From contig NC_092190.1 in assembly GCF_043641665.1 (NCBI RefSeq), positions 25,188,010 through 25,252,009 on the forward strand: DNA of 64,000 nt, read 5' to 3'. The DNA is from Enoplosus armatus (lineage: Eukaryota > Chordata > Actinopteri > Centrarchiformes > Enoplosidae). A model generated the notes under the pieces. It was not told the DNA's origin and did not search any database. It worked only from the letters and a program-made list of their open reading frames with translations. Of this stretch, positions 1-11,800 are shown in pieces; positions within the stretch are counted from its first letter, which is position 1; every line of letters starts with the position of its first letter. Made by a program: the position numbers and the translations under genes.

Positions 1-150
1 GACAGACAGTGAGACAGACAGACAGGCAGACAGACAGTGAGACAGGCAGACAGGCAGACAGACAGAGAGACAGACAGACTGACAGAAAGACAGACAGGCA
101 GACAGACAGACAGGCAGACAGACAGTGAGACAGGCAGACAGAGAAACAGA
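1..150. repeat. GACA-type microsatellite
   Basis: Near-continuous array of GACA/GGCA tetranucleotides with interspersed GTGAGACA variants, running in from the left edge of the window. GACA tracts are common in fish genomes. No coding potential. Confidence 0.9.
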
Positions 151-775
151 CTGTTTCTGCTGAAACCAAAGTATTCTATATAAATAAGAATAAAATAAAT
201 ATAATTGAGTAGGTTTAGCTGGTCCGACCTGCGTTTGAACCTTTAACAGTTGAAGGTTTAGCAGATATACATTTTACATTTTCCAAAATAAGCACATTTA
301 CAGTTTCCTTCTTTACTTGAAATTCACATTATTATTTGCATTATAATCCGTGTACCTCAAAGATCCAGCTTCTCCTTGAAGGAGTCAAAGATCCTCCTGC
401 TGACCGACATTTCAAGATTCTCACTGAAACTTTTCTGAACCGATCAGAGCTGATCTCAGATCAGCTGTAGGCGCTGTCGCTTCACTTCATCACAGCTTCA
501 TCCTCCTCCTCCTCCCTCCACCTCCTTCATTTATTATCTGTCCCCTGATCCTGAAGGAGTCAATGATCCTGACCCAATTAGTGGGAGCCTCCCAGGCGAG
601 GAGGGAGGAGGAGGGAGGGGGGCACCATCATGGTCCAGCTCCCATTTCCTGTCATGCCCCCCGCTCAGGAAAATGAGATGCTAATTAATTAGCATTGGCA
701 TCTTCAGCCGCACACGTCAGCTTGTGTAGAGAAATCAATGGTTCGTCAGTTCACATCAGTCCTGTGGTCCGCTGC
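151..775. other. non-coding, probable arhgap15 intron or upstream DNA
   Basis: No exon, transposon terminus or long open frame seen. It contains AT-rich sequence, a purine-rich stretch around 590-625 and an 18-bp palindrome (listed separately). The first arhgap15 coding exon visible begins at 14332 and is internal to the gene, so this stretch is either intron or 5' flank. Confidence 0.5.
678..695. promoter_or_regulatory. 18-bp perfect palindrome with homeodomain-type cores
   Basis: The sequence ATGCTAATTAATTAGCAT is its own reverse complement. It contains overlapping TAATTA cores, the typical homeodomain dimer site, flanked by ATGCTAAT/ATTAGCAT half-sites resembling POU/octamer sites. A regulatory role is inference only; a perfect 18-bp palindrome could also be chance in AT-rich DNA. 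Confidence 0.35.
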
Positions 776-1130
776 CGGGCACGCTACAGTCCTGATCCTG
801 AACACGCTACGGCCCTGATCCTACAGTACTGATCCTGAACATGCTACGGTCCTGATCCTACAGTCCTGATCCTGAACACGCTACGGCCCTGAGCCTACAG
901 TCCTGATCCTGAACATGCTACGGTCCTGATCCTACAGTTCTGATCCTACAGTCCTGATCCTGAACACGCTACGGCGCTGAGCCTACAGTCCTGATCCTGA
1001 ACACGCTACGGTCCTGATCCTACAGTCCTGATCCTGAACACACTACGGTCCTGATCCTACAGTCCTGATCCTGAACACGCTACGGTCCTGAGCCAACAGT
1101 CCGGATCCTATAGTCCTGATCCTGAAGAGT
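776..1130. repeat. minisatellite, ~37-bp unit
   Basis: Tandem copies built on 'CCTGATCCTGAACACGCTA' followed by 'CGGTCCTGATCCTACAGT', about eight to nine units with substitutions and unit-length variation. Non-coding. Confidence 0.85.
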
Positions 1131-3604
1131 TTAACTTTCAAAGTTTGAACAGGAACACAAACTTAAACTTTTGAGAAAGGCTGAGGGTCCAGCTGGTGGT
1201 CAGGGACTGTAGTGACCTGGGTCCAGTATCTGTGTTCAGGTTTCCTCCGGTGGGTTTCCAGCAGAATGACTTTAATAATGGAGTCTTGTTGCTGTAGCTC
1301 ATTAGATGCTTGTTTTGTTGGAATGAAGTTAAAACACTGATTCTGTTCAGCAGCTGAAGTTCATTACAGACGTTATAGAGGGAACACGTTCTTATACTGC
1401 AGTCAGAGACTGTAACACAGCACAAACACACACATGTTCTGATCATGCATGTATATATAGACACACACACATTTAGGAAGTCACTGCCTAACACTGGCTG
1501 TTATCAGGGTGGTTGGGATCCTTCATGATTCTCCTTGTTCTTGCAAAGAGCACCGCCTGTTATTATACATTCAGCTCCCTGCAGGGCCTTGCTGCTATAT
1601 GTGCACAGGCAGAGATACTGTAGAGACTCAACACCTATAGAGAGAAACTAAACTGTCTCATTACATTGACTATTTTTATTCTTATAATTACTGAGTTCTT
1701 AGTACTCCACTTCTTTTAGTTTCATTTTGAAGGCAACAGAAAGCTTTAAGCTTTCATATTTTTCACTGTAATTGTGACTGATAATCAGGTGGAGACAACG
1801 TCTGCTGTCTGTAAATTGTAAACTATCGCTGCTTATTTCCACGCTGATATTTTACAGCTAGAGAGTCACACGTGATGATTTGGTTTCATTTGAATTTTTC
1901 TAAACTGGTGTTGATTTGGTATCTGAGCTTCTGATTGCAAAACAATACGTTGATCAAGACAAAGTTCTCAGATATTATCTTGCAAACAGTTAGTGAAGTG
2001 AATGAAGAAAATGATCTAAAATGAGTGAAGTTATGATTTAGACTGGTACTACTAAATATTTAGTATTCCACATTTAACATCCATAACTTCTGCACACGAG
2101 ACAACTATTTGTGCTAAAGACAAAAAGTCCTTTTCCTCAGTGATGCAATAAACAAGATTAATGATAATGATAACGTTTACATCAAACTACAAATATGAAA
2201 TTGAAATCATGAAATATTTAATATTTAAGTGTTTTTACATGAGACGATTGTCTCATTTGTCAGCCACAGAAGAATAAAGAAGAGAAAAGATTCCTTCACT
2301 TCAGATTCGTACCTATATGAAATATTTCAAGTAAAAAGTGAGTTTTAGGCTGAAAGTGAGCGGAGATGATAATTCTTCATAATGATAGTGTCAGAGCGGG
2401 TGATCGTCAGGATGGAGGCTCAGTAATGAGGTGGAGGAATATTCACGGCACGCCGGCTCTCTGTCCTCAGTGTAATAATGACATATGGCAGGCCAAGATG
2501 TCGGCCATCACACCACATTAACCGTTCAGGAGCCGAGTCCTCCAAGGTGACGGATCCGTCCTGATTCTGACCTTATTAACTAAAAACCCCTCAGAGATGC
2601 GACAAGTTCAACCCAACAAAATGGATCATTGACTGCCGGTTGGGGGGTTCAAAGGACACAAAGATATTCCTAAATATTACTAAACAATCATTAGCCTGCT
2701 GCACGTCTACACGTCAGAAACCTCCTTCAAAACTTCAAGAACCATTTCTACATTCATGCACACTGAAACCACTAAAAATAAACACAATTCAGTCACAGTC
2801 GAAAGAGACAGACTGAGGATTTCTAAATAAAGACATTTTTCATGGAAAGAAAAGATTTTATATCACTGTTACCAGAAACGTCTGCTCATCAGTAATAATC
2901 ATGATTATGAAAATAATTAAAGAAAAACTTTAACACTGTAGTAGAAATACACAGAAAGCTGTTTCACGTTATAAATAAACAGAAATGAAAAATCTCCAGA
3001 ACAGAAATGTGAACAGACTGAAGCTGTGAATCACATGCAAATGAAAAACCTGATGAACTTCTTCAAACTTCTATTTGTATATTTCTAACTCTAACACAGA
3101 GAAGATGCAGAAGATGAACAATAAAATGTGTTGGTCGTGAGATATTTCATCTCTGTGAACGTGTCCTGAAATAAAATCCCAGACTTTGGTTTCACGTGAT
3201 CAAATATATATTGATCACCACTTTAAGCAGCCAGGAGATCACTACGCCTGAAATGAAGTGAAGCTCCGTTTATTTTACTGAATTATCAAAGGAAAACCTT
3301 TTATATACATTTTTGATTTTAGGGAACATTTCGTAGATATTTAAAACAACCAAACATTGTGTTTGTGTCCACTGTTTAATGTAGATATAATTAATGAATT
3401 GTAATGAATTCTCGATGTTGTCAGTGTGAGTGTGTGAGATCAGTCAGGACAGAATCAGACATTTAACTGATGGATTCAATGTTCAATCAAATTTAATTGG
3501 TCATTTCGTTGTTATTTATTTTAATACAGCTTCTTTAATAATGATGTTAAAATATATATATTTATAAAAACATTAAGATCGGAGAAAGACGATGAAATGT
3601 AAGG
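1131..3604. other. unannotated intronic/flanking sequence
   Basis: AT-rich non-coding DNA. I see no exon with matching splice sites and no transposon ends. The block 2395-2560 is less AT-rich and has ordered motifs such as ACATATGGCAG, which may mark a conserved non-coding element, but this cannot be decided without comparison. Confidence 0.4.
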
Positions 3605-6395
3605 CAGTGCTGGAAAGTAACTAAGTACATTTACTCAAGTACTTCAGTACAATATTGAAGTATCATTTTCTGGTACTTTATACTTCACTACATCTCAGAG
3701 GCAAGCTTTTTACTGCACTACATACTTTACAGATTCACATTTTCCCTAAAGAACATGACAGCTTAGAAAATACAAAACACTAAAGATTAAACCAGTTTCC
3801 CAACATCCTAAATATGTGTGTGGTTGTGTCTCCTCGTCATGTCTCAAATGTCTCTGAGTTGTTAGAGACATTTCCCCTCTAAACTTCTCACATTGTTTCA
3901 TTTCAATAACCGTTCAAATGATCCAATATTTCACTAAAAATCAAAGATTAGAGAAAAGTCCAAAAGGGGGGCCCGACCCCTAGGTTGAGAACCACTGGAC
4001 TAAACTAGCAAACTGTATGTAAAGTAGTTCAACTAGCTAACTGTATATAAAGTAGTTAAACTACCTAACTGTAAAAAACAAATAAAGTACTTAAACTAGC
4101 TACGTGTATATAAGCAGTTCAACTAGCTAACTGTATATAAAGTAGTTCAACTAACCAACTGTATATAAAGTAGTTCAAACTAGGTAAGTGTATATAAAGT
4201 AGTTCAACTAGCTAACTGTAAAAAATAAAGTAGTTCAAACTAGCTATGTGTATATAAAGTAGTTCAACCAGCTAACTGTATAAGTACTTAAAACCAGCTA
4301 ACTGTATATAAAGTAGTTCAACTAGCTAACTGTATATACAGTAGTTCAACTAGCTAACTGTATAAGTACTTAAAACCAGCTAACTGTATATAAAGTAGTT
4401 CAACTAGCTAACTGTATATACAGTAGTTCAACTAGCTAACTGTATATAAAGTAGTTCAACTAGCTAACTGTAAAAAAATTAAGTAGTTCAAACTAGCTAT
4501 GTGTATATACAGTAGTTCAACCAGCTAACTGTATATAAAGTAGTTCAACTAGCTAACTGTATATACAGTAGTTCAACTAGCTAACTGTATATAAAGCAGT
4601 TCAACTAGCTAACTGTATATACAGTAGTTCAACTAGCTAACTGTAAAAAAATTAAGTAGTTCAAACTAGCTAAGTGTATAAAGTAGTTCAACTGGCTAAC
4701 TGTATATAAAGTAGTTAAAAGTAGCTAAGTGTATATAAAGTAGCTAAAAGTAGCTAAGTGTATATAAAGTAGTTCAACTAGCTAAGTGCATATAAAGTAG
4801 TTCAACCAGCTAACTGTATATAAAGTAGTTCAACTAGCTAACTGTATATACAGTAGTTCAACTAGCTAACTGTAAAAAAATTAAGTAGTTCAAACTAGCT
4901 AAGTGTATAAAGTAGTTCAACTGGCTAACTGTATATAAAGTAGTTAAATGTAGCTAAGTGTATATAAAGTAGCTAAAAGTAGCTAAGTGTATATAAAGTA
5001 GTTCAACTAGCTAAGTGCATATAAAGTAGTTCAACTAGCTAAGTGTATATAAAGTAGTTCAACTAGCTAAGTGCATATAAAGTAGTTCAACTAGCTAAGT
5101 GTATATAAAGTAGTTCAACTAGCTAACTGTATATACAGTAGTTCAACTAGCTAACTGTATAAGTACTTAAAACCAGCTAACTGTATATAAAGTAGTTCAA
5201 CTAGCTAACTGTATATACAGTAGTTCAACTAGCTAACTGTATAAGTACTTATAACCAGCTAACTGTATATAAAGTAGTTCAACTAGCTAACTGTATATAC
5301 AGTAGTTCAACTAGCTAAGTGCATATAAAGTAGTTCAACCAGCTAACTGTATATAAAGTAGTTCAACTAGCTAACTGTATATACAGTAGTTCAACTAGCT
5401 AACTGTAAAAAAATTAAGTAGTTCAAACTAGCTAAGTGTATAAAGTAGTTCAACTGGCTAACTGTATATAAAGTAGTTAAATGTAGCTAAGTGTATATAA
5501 AGTAGCTAAAAGTAGCTAAGTGTATATAAAGTAGTTCAACTAGCTAAGTGCATATAAAGTAGTTCAACTAGCTAAGTGTATATAAAGTAGTTCAACTAGC
5601 TAAGTGCATATAAAGTAGTTCAACTAGCTAAGTGTATATAAAGTAGTTCAACTAGCTAACTGTATATACAGTAGTTCAACTAGCTAACTGTATAAGTACT
5701 TAAAACCAGCTAACTGTATATAAAGTAGTTCAACTAGCTAACTGTATATACAGTAGTTCAACTAGCTAACTGTATAAGTACTTATAACCAGCTAACTGTA
5801 TATAAAGTAGTTCAACTAGCTAACTGTATATACAGTAGTTCAACTAGCTAACTGTATATAAAGTAGTTCAACTAGCTAACTGTAAAAAAATTAAGTAGTT
5901 CAAACTAGCTATGTGTATATACAGTAGTTCAACCATCTAACTGTATATAAAGTAGTTCAACTAGCTAACTGTATATACAGTAGTTCAACTAGCTAACTGT
6001 AAAAAAATTAAGTAGTTCAAACTAAGTGTATAAAGTAGTTCAACTGGCTAACTGTATATAAAGTAGTTAAAAGTAGCTAAGTGTATATAAAGTAGCTAAA
6101 AGTAGCTAAGTGTACATAAAGTAGTTCAACTAGCTAAGTGCATATAAAGTAGTTCAACTAGCTAAGTGCATATAAAGTAGTTCAACTAGCTAAGTGTATA
6201 TAAAGTAGTTCAACTAGCTCCAGCAGCTACAACAGTAAAATTAATGTAATTTATAGTCTACTTTCAATACTTTAAGTACATTTAGCTGATAAAACTTCTA
6301 TACTTTTACTGAAGTAGGATTTTAAGTGCAGGACTTAACTTGTCATGGAGGATTGTACATGTTGTATTGATACTTATACTGGAGTACTGAGTATT
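3605..6395. mobile_element. non-autonomous hAT-like element swollen by an internal satellite
   Basis: The left end reads CAGTGCTGGAAAGTAACTAA, then alternating AAGTAC motifs; this is the start of a very common fish repeat whose CAGTGSTGGAA terminus is hAT-like (recalled). Matching right-side sequence (AAGTACATTTAGC, CTTTTACTGAAGTA, GTGCAGGACTTAACTTG) occurs at 6260-6395, after the tandem array at 3995-6220. The right terminal repeat itself is not recognisable, so the element is decayed or truncated there. No transposase frame is present. Confidence 0.6.
3995..6220. repeat. satellite array, ~28-bp unit with ~532-bp higher-order repeat
   Basis: About eighty copies of a unit like 'AACTGTATATAAAGTAGTTC' + 'AACTAGCT'. 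Variants include AAGTGCATATAAAG, TATATACAGTAG, TGTAAAAAAATTAAG and TATAAGTACTTAAAACC. A distinctive order of variants from about 4788 to 5318 recurs from about 5320 to 5850, offset ~532 bp; for example the TGTAAAAAAATTAAG variants sit at ~4870 and ~5402. This shows a recent segmental tandem duplication on top of unit-level expansion. Confidence 0.9.
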
Positions 6396-7219
6396 ACAAA
6401 CTGACAGCAGCACTTGTGTGATGGTGTTCATGAGTATCATCAGAACATTTACACTTTGTGATCCAGAGAAAAGTCTGCAGTCGCAGCTCGACTGGCGAGC
6501 TGACAACAACCTTTTGGATGCAATTATGTGCTGAGAGGCCCCGCGAGGGCCCCCATCCACCTCACAACGCTCCGTCAAGAGCCCGCTGACAGCTTGGAGC
6601 ACCGCCCTGCGCCGCACTCCTTCCATCCTGTTCCAGGACTCGATCCACAGCGGCCCAGAAACTCCCTCCAACCCCCCCTCTGGTCTGCAGTCTGTCCCCC
6701 AGCCAAGCCTCAGCTCACATCCAGCTCCAGCTTCTAATGCCACACCTTCCTGCTGAGGCCTTCTCGAGGAAGGGAGGGATCTCACCCACATTGTTCTAAA
6801 CGGAGATAAATGCAGGGTTCAGTTCCACCTTCAGAACCGACACCTCACCACAGTCCTCCAGGACTTCGCTCTGGATTCTGGCCTCTGCTGCCAGATTCTC
6901 GCTGGTTTCTGATCCCTGCCAGACTCTCTGTGTTAAACCTCGACCCACAGCACTTTTAGAAGTCCGTGGACGCTCTGTGAGCGCTGCTGGATCTGTGACG
7001 AGGTGCTGGTGAGGGGTGAGGTGGTTTTAGTGGTGATTGAACCTGGATCTCTGAATACCTAAAGCTGGATTCACTAAATAACACAGCAGCTGAAACATGA
7101 TCTGATTCTGTAGAGAAGCAGTTTAAAGGGCACGACTACTGAAGATGAACTGACCTGCAGTCAGCTCACATCATGTCCAAGACTGAAGGTTTAACGACAT
7201 AAAGAGTTCACAGTTCAGT
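6396..7219. other. non-coding stretch, no feature recognised
   Basis: A GC-richer block around 6530-6780 has open frames on both strands, but their composition is not protein-like and no homologue is recognised. No transposon ends seen. Confidence 0.4.
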
Positions 7220-7560
7220 TTTACGCAGCCATCGTTGAGAGCAACCTCACCTCATCCACAACAGTACCGCAGCACGGAGAGTCACAACAAACTGCAGTGC
7301 ATAGTCAATAAATCATCCAAGATTATACTTTATACTACTATATCATAAACGTACAATCAAAAACAGCAATAAAATAAAATGTCTGACCCCTCCCACCCTG
7401 CTCACCACTTCTTCCAGCTGATGCCCTCTAGGAGGCGCTACAGGTCCCCTGTTCTTCCTGTTTGAATCTTGTAAATATCGTCTGATGTGATGTTGTTATC
7501 TGCCTGTTTGTTGTTTATGACACTCTAATGGAGCTTTCCTCGCGAAAGCAAATTCCACCA
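7220..7560 (+). mobile_element. decayed LINE fragment, RT C-terminal region (family B-like)
   Basis: Frame-broken remnants match the C-terminal region of the family B LINE copies at 17560-17830 and 62536-62800. An AIVESNLTSST-like segment corresponds to AIIESILTSSI. A later DPSHPAHHFFQLMPSRRR-like segment (7390-7450) corresponds to [18 protein letters not shown]. The 3' end near 7530 matches the tail region only loosely. Old and non-functional. Confidence 0.6.
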
Positions 7561-7689
7561 ACCTCAGTCGAGTGGCCGTTAATACATGATTGATTAATTA
7601 CACGTTTTTTTTAGAAAAACATTTGGTATTTTCTAGACTAAATATTAAAATGGGATTCAAATCTACGCTGCCAGTTATTCCTGGCAGTG

Positions 7690-8810
7690 TTACTTTCGTG
7701 TCAATTTGTTATGAAATGAGTCACAGAGTTACTAACAAGTCACGTTATGTAACAAGTCAGAGTTACTACCGAGTCATAGAGTTACTACCGAGTCACGTTA
7801 CGTAACAAGTCACAGAGTTACTACCAAGTCATGCCGTTATGTAACGAGTCACGGAGTTACTAACGAGTCATAGAGTTACTACTGAGTCACAGAGTCACTA
7901 CCAAGTCACAGAGTTACTACCAAGTGACGCCGTTATGTAACAAGTCACAGAGTTACAACCGAGTCATGCCGTTATGTAACAAGTCACAGAGTTACAAATG
8001 AGTCATAGAGTTACTACTGAGTCACAGAGTTACTACCAAGTCACAGAGTTACTACCAAGTCACAGAGTTACTACCGAGTGACGCCGTTATGTAACAAGTC
8101 ACAGAGAACTCTACAAATGAGTCATAGAGTTACTACTGAGTCACAGAGTTACTACCAAGTCACAGAGTTACTACCGAGTGACGCCGTTATGTAACAAGTC
8201 ACAGAGAACTCTACAAATGAGTCATAGAGTTACTACTGAGTCACAGAGTTACTACCAAGTCACAGAGTTACTACCAAGTCACAGAGTTACTACCGAGTGA
8301 CGCCGTTATGTAACAAGTCACAGAGAACTCTACAAATGAGTCATAGAGTTACTACTGAGTCACAGAGTTACTACCAAGTCACAGAGTTACTACCGAGTGA
8401 CGCCGTTATGTAACGAGTCACAGAGTTACAACCGAGTCATAGAGTTACTACCGAGTCACGTTATGTAACAAGTCACAGAGTTACTACCGAGTCATGCCGT
8501 TATGTAACGACTCAGAGATACTACCGAGTCACAGAGTTACTACCGAGTGACGCCGTTATGTAACGAGTCACAGAGTTACAACCGAGTCATAGAGTTACTA
8601 CCGAGTCACGTTATGTAACAAGTCACAGAGTTACTACCGAGTCATGCCATTATGTAACGACTCAGAGATACTACCGAGTCACAGAGTTACTACCGAGTCA
8701 TGTCGTTATGTAACGAGTCAGAGTTACTGCTGAGTCACAGAGTTACTACCGAGTCATGCCGTTATGTTACAAGTCACAGAGTTAGGTACCGAGTAACAGA
8801 CTTAGGTATT
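7690..8810. repeat. minisatellite, ~20-bp unit with compound higher-order units
   Basis: Array based on 'GAGTCACAGAGTTACTACC' with a regularly spaced 'GTGACGCCGTTATGTAACAA' variant. Blocks of about 100-130 bp (GTAACAAGTCACAGAGAACT, then CTACAAATGAGTCATAGAG, then two or three plain units) repeat from about 8080 to 8420. Another compound block is duplicated at about 8410-8530 and 8540-8680. Short open frames inside are repeat artefacts. Confidence 0.9.
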
Positions 8811-11800
8811 GCCAAAGATGCTCTACAACAGAAGATGACTCATTACAAGCTGCACCAGTGGTATGAAATGGTATACACTTCCTCTGTCCTAAGTGGCTGT
8901 GGGAAACCCACGAGACACAGATGCAGAGTCATGGAGGTCACAGTGTTACATACAGACAACAATAATAAATAATGAAATAATGAATAATGTACCGACTTGC
9001 TGAGTAAGTATAGATATAGGAGATGCAGAGTTACAGAGTTATATCTACATCTGCCCTTCCTGCATTATAGTGACATCACCACCAGTATTTAAAGAAAATT
9101 TAAGTCTGGACATGGTCAGTCAGAACAATTCAGGCCCCCAGGAGAACACTATCGTACAGGACGCCATCACTGAAGCATTATTTAGAAAACATACAATTCT
9201 TATTTTCAGTAATTAGAAATCAAAACAAACACCAGGGATATGTACTAATACTGATTTCTTAGCAAAAATGAATTTTAATTTCACTTCAAATGACAGCAGT
9301 TTTATAATACTGAAACAATCGGTGGTTCTTATGAGGAACATGAGGTCAAAGTGATGTTGAAGCAGGAGAGTCAGTCTGTCAGAAAGCTGCTCAGTCAGCG
9401 TTCAGTCGCAGTGAAACAAACTGTGGTTCAGTTCAACACATCAGGTTCAAATCAGCCAGAAACACTTTCATATTCTTTTTATATCCCTTTAAAGGCTGAT
9501 GCAGAGTCTCGCTGTGGAATCTGTTCTTTTCTTCTCTTCGTCTCTCGTGCCGAGATAACAGAGTCTGTAATTATGGGAAAACCATTTTTCTGTATTTTAT
9601 TATTCCCTAAATCAGATGTCTCTGGCTTGGCAGCAGGACTGGGAACGATGGGAAAGTGACAGACTTAAACAGGCTTTTGTGGTCGAGTGTTTCACTAAAT
9701 CTCACCATTTAGAGAAGAGAAGAAGAAGAAGATGGAGGCGGGGGAGGGGGGGTCAATTTCGTAACCTCCCTCCTGGCAAACACCGACACTGTCGAACGAC
9801 GAGGCAGCCGAAGCTTTCAGCACCAAGTTTTATATTTTGGTTGTAAAAGTTTGTGTTTCTTCGTGTTTGAGTCTCAATACAGAAATGTCATATAATATCA
9901 CATAATGGGCTGTTTACACATATGGACATTTATTTAGATCAAATATCTGTTTCTCAGAGATATAATAATATTTATGAAATCATACATGTACTTCTAATAT
10001 CCTATTTATATATATTATTACAAAAATATGGCAATGTATGTTATTTAATATAGGTATGTGCATGAGTTACACCTACAGAGGGGATAATGAGCATTACAAG
10101 CACATTTTCTTTGTGTTTTGCAAAATATTTGAAAATAAAATGACCTTATTATAAAATGTTTTAAATTAAACAGAGGTAAAGGTTCAATTCATCAACTTCT
10201 TTGTTTAGTCAAAAATAAAAAGACATTGAAGCGCAGTTTTAAATACATGCACATAGTAGAAACTTCCATAGATTGGGATATTTTATGTACGTTTATTAAT
10301 ACATGTTTAGGATATTAACATATATATACTACATGTAATGTGACTATGTCAGATTTTTGTTTTGTTAGAGGTGAAATAATGAACATGAAGTCTCAATTGT
10401 AAGATGTCAGAGCTCAGACAGGGTGGCATAGTACTGTAGTACTTGTACACAACTCTGAGCTGAGATCCAAAAAGCACAAGAAAATGATGCGTGAACCACC
10501 TCACCTCGTTCACTCCCCAACAAACACATGAAACACGTCTGTGGGACACTGAACGCACCGTTTCCAAACTGATGCACATTTTACCAGTTTCACAGCTGCG
10601 TCTGTCCAGCTGATACTGTTGCAGTAGATCTGTATGTTGCAACGCTTCGTCAACCTGAGCTGAAATGACCTTAACGTGGCTAACGCTGTTAAAACATTAC
10701 ACACATGAACATGCTAACTGCAAGCATGTTAGCACATACTACCATTTTACTTGAGTGCTAATCTTCACAGTTAGCATGTAAACAAACTGTCGTTGGTTTA
10801 AAATGACATACTGACGTTACTGTAAGAACACGGTGAGTCAGCATGTCAGCATGTTTTTACGTGCTGAAGGATTTGAAGTATTTCTTCAGTTGCTTTCCCT
10901 GCAGTGAAGTCTCTGCTTCCTCCAGTGATGCAGAATTCAGTGTCTCTGGGCTGTTTAGTGTCATGAAGCCAAACCTCTCAGAGCAGCTATTTCATATAAC
11001 AACTGTGGACCGCTGAGTTTCTGGAGAGCGCTGGCTGTGTCGGAGTGTGGAGGGGAGTCATGCTCATGGACGGCTGCCTGCTGCCTCACTTAGAGAAGAA
11101 AATCAAATGAAAATGACGAGCCGAGGCGTGCCACGTTCTAACCAGAGGACCCATTAAAAACATGGCAGCATATTGATAGCATATGACTGTGTCACATGAG
11201 GACAGCCCCGTCTTTTTCCTCGCTCTGTCTTTCTGCTTTTGTCCCTTCATGAACACACCGGCAGCAGCAGCTAACATATGGCAGCGGTAAAAAGCTAATG
11301 GGGAGCTGGCAGCTTGCTCGGCTAATTACAGCACCTTTAATGCTCTGATGTCTCCGGGGAGGGGCGTCTTCTTCTGAAGCTGCATGGAAAACTGAGGCTG
11401 GCCTTCATTTAAAAATGGATCTTTCAAGTGCTGAATTTTTAAGTAAGTCCCGAGATAGCAGCTGACAGTCGAGGCTGCTTTGATGCTGATGGTTAAGGTT
11501 TCCTTTTATTTCTGCTGCTCACTGTACAAAACTGGCTAAATTACATTTCCACATCAAACACAGACATTTATTTAAACATGTTTAAACACAGCTATGTTTC
11601 CTTATCCAGGGGAGTGTAGAGAGTAATTTATCAAAGGCTGGGGGCAGGTGTGACAAAGTGGCACACTATGGGGGGGGGGGGGGGGGATTACTTCATGGTT
11701 TTATTCCCTGTCTCAGTTTGCTAGTTTGCAAATGTCATTCAACAGTGCAAGACCAAGGAAAACGAAACACAAAGTTAATGTTATATTAGCTAAGTTACCA

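Noticed and set aside
1138..1494. 118-residue cysteine-rich minus-strand frame
   Set aside because: Low-complexity, encoded partly by an ACAC/CATG-rich stretch, no family match; considered noise.
6306..6791. 161-residue minus-strand frame
   Set aside because: Overlaps an opposite-strand frame, has no recognisable domain, and its C-terminus reads into the decayed hAT-like repeat.
7690..8810. Regularly spaced direct repeats resembling a CRISPR array
   Set aside because: The spacers are themselves repeat units, lengths vary, and the genome is vertebrate; it is a minisatellite.
9351..9846. Two overlapping plus-strand frames of 102 and 76 residues
   Set aside because: No homology, no splice signals fitting arhgap15 phases; chance open frames.
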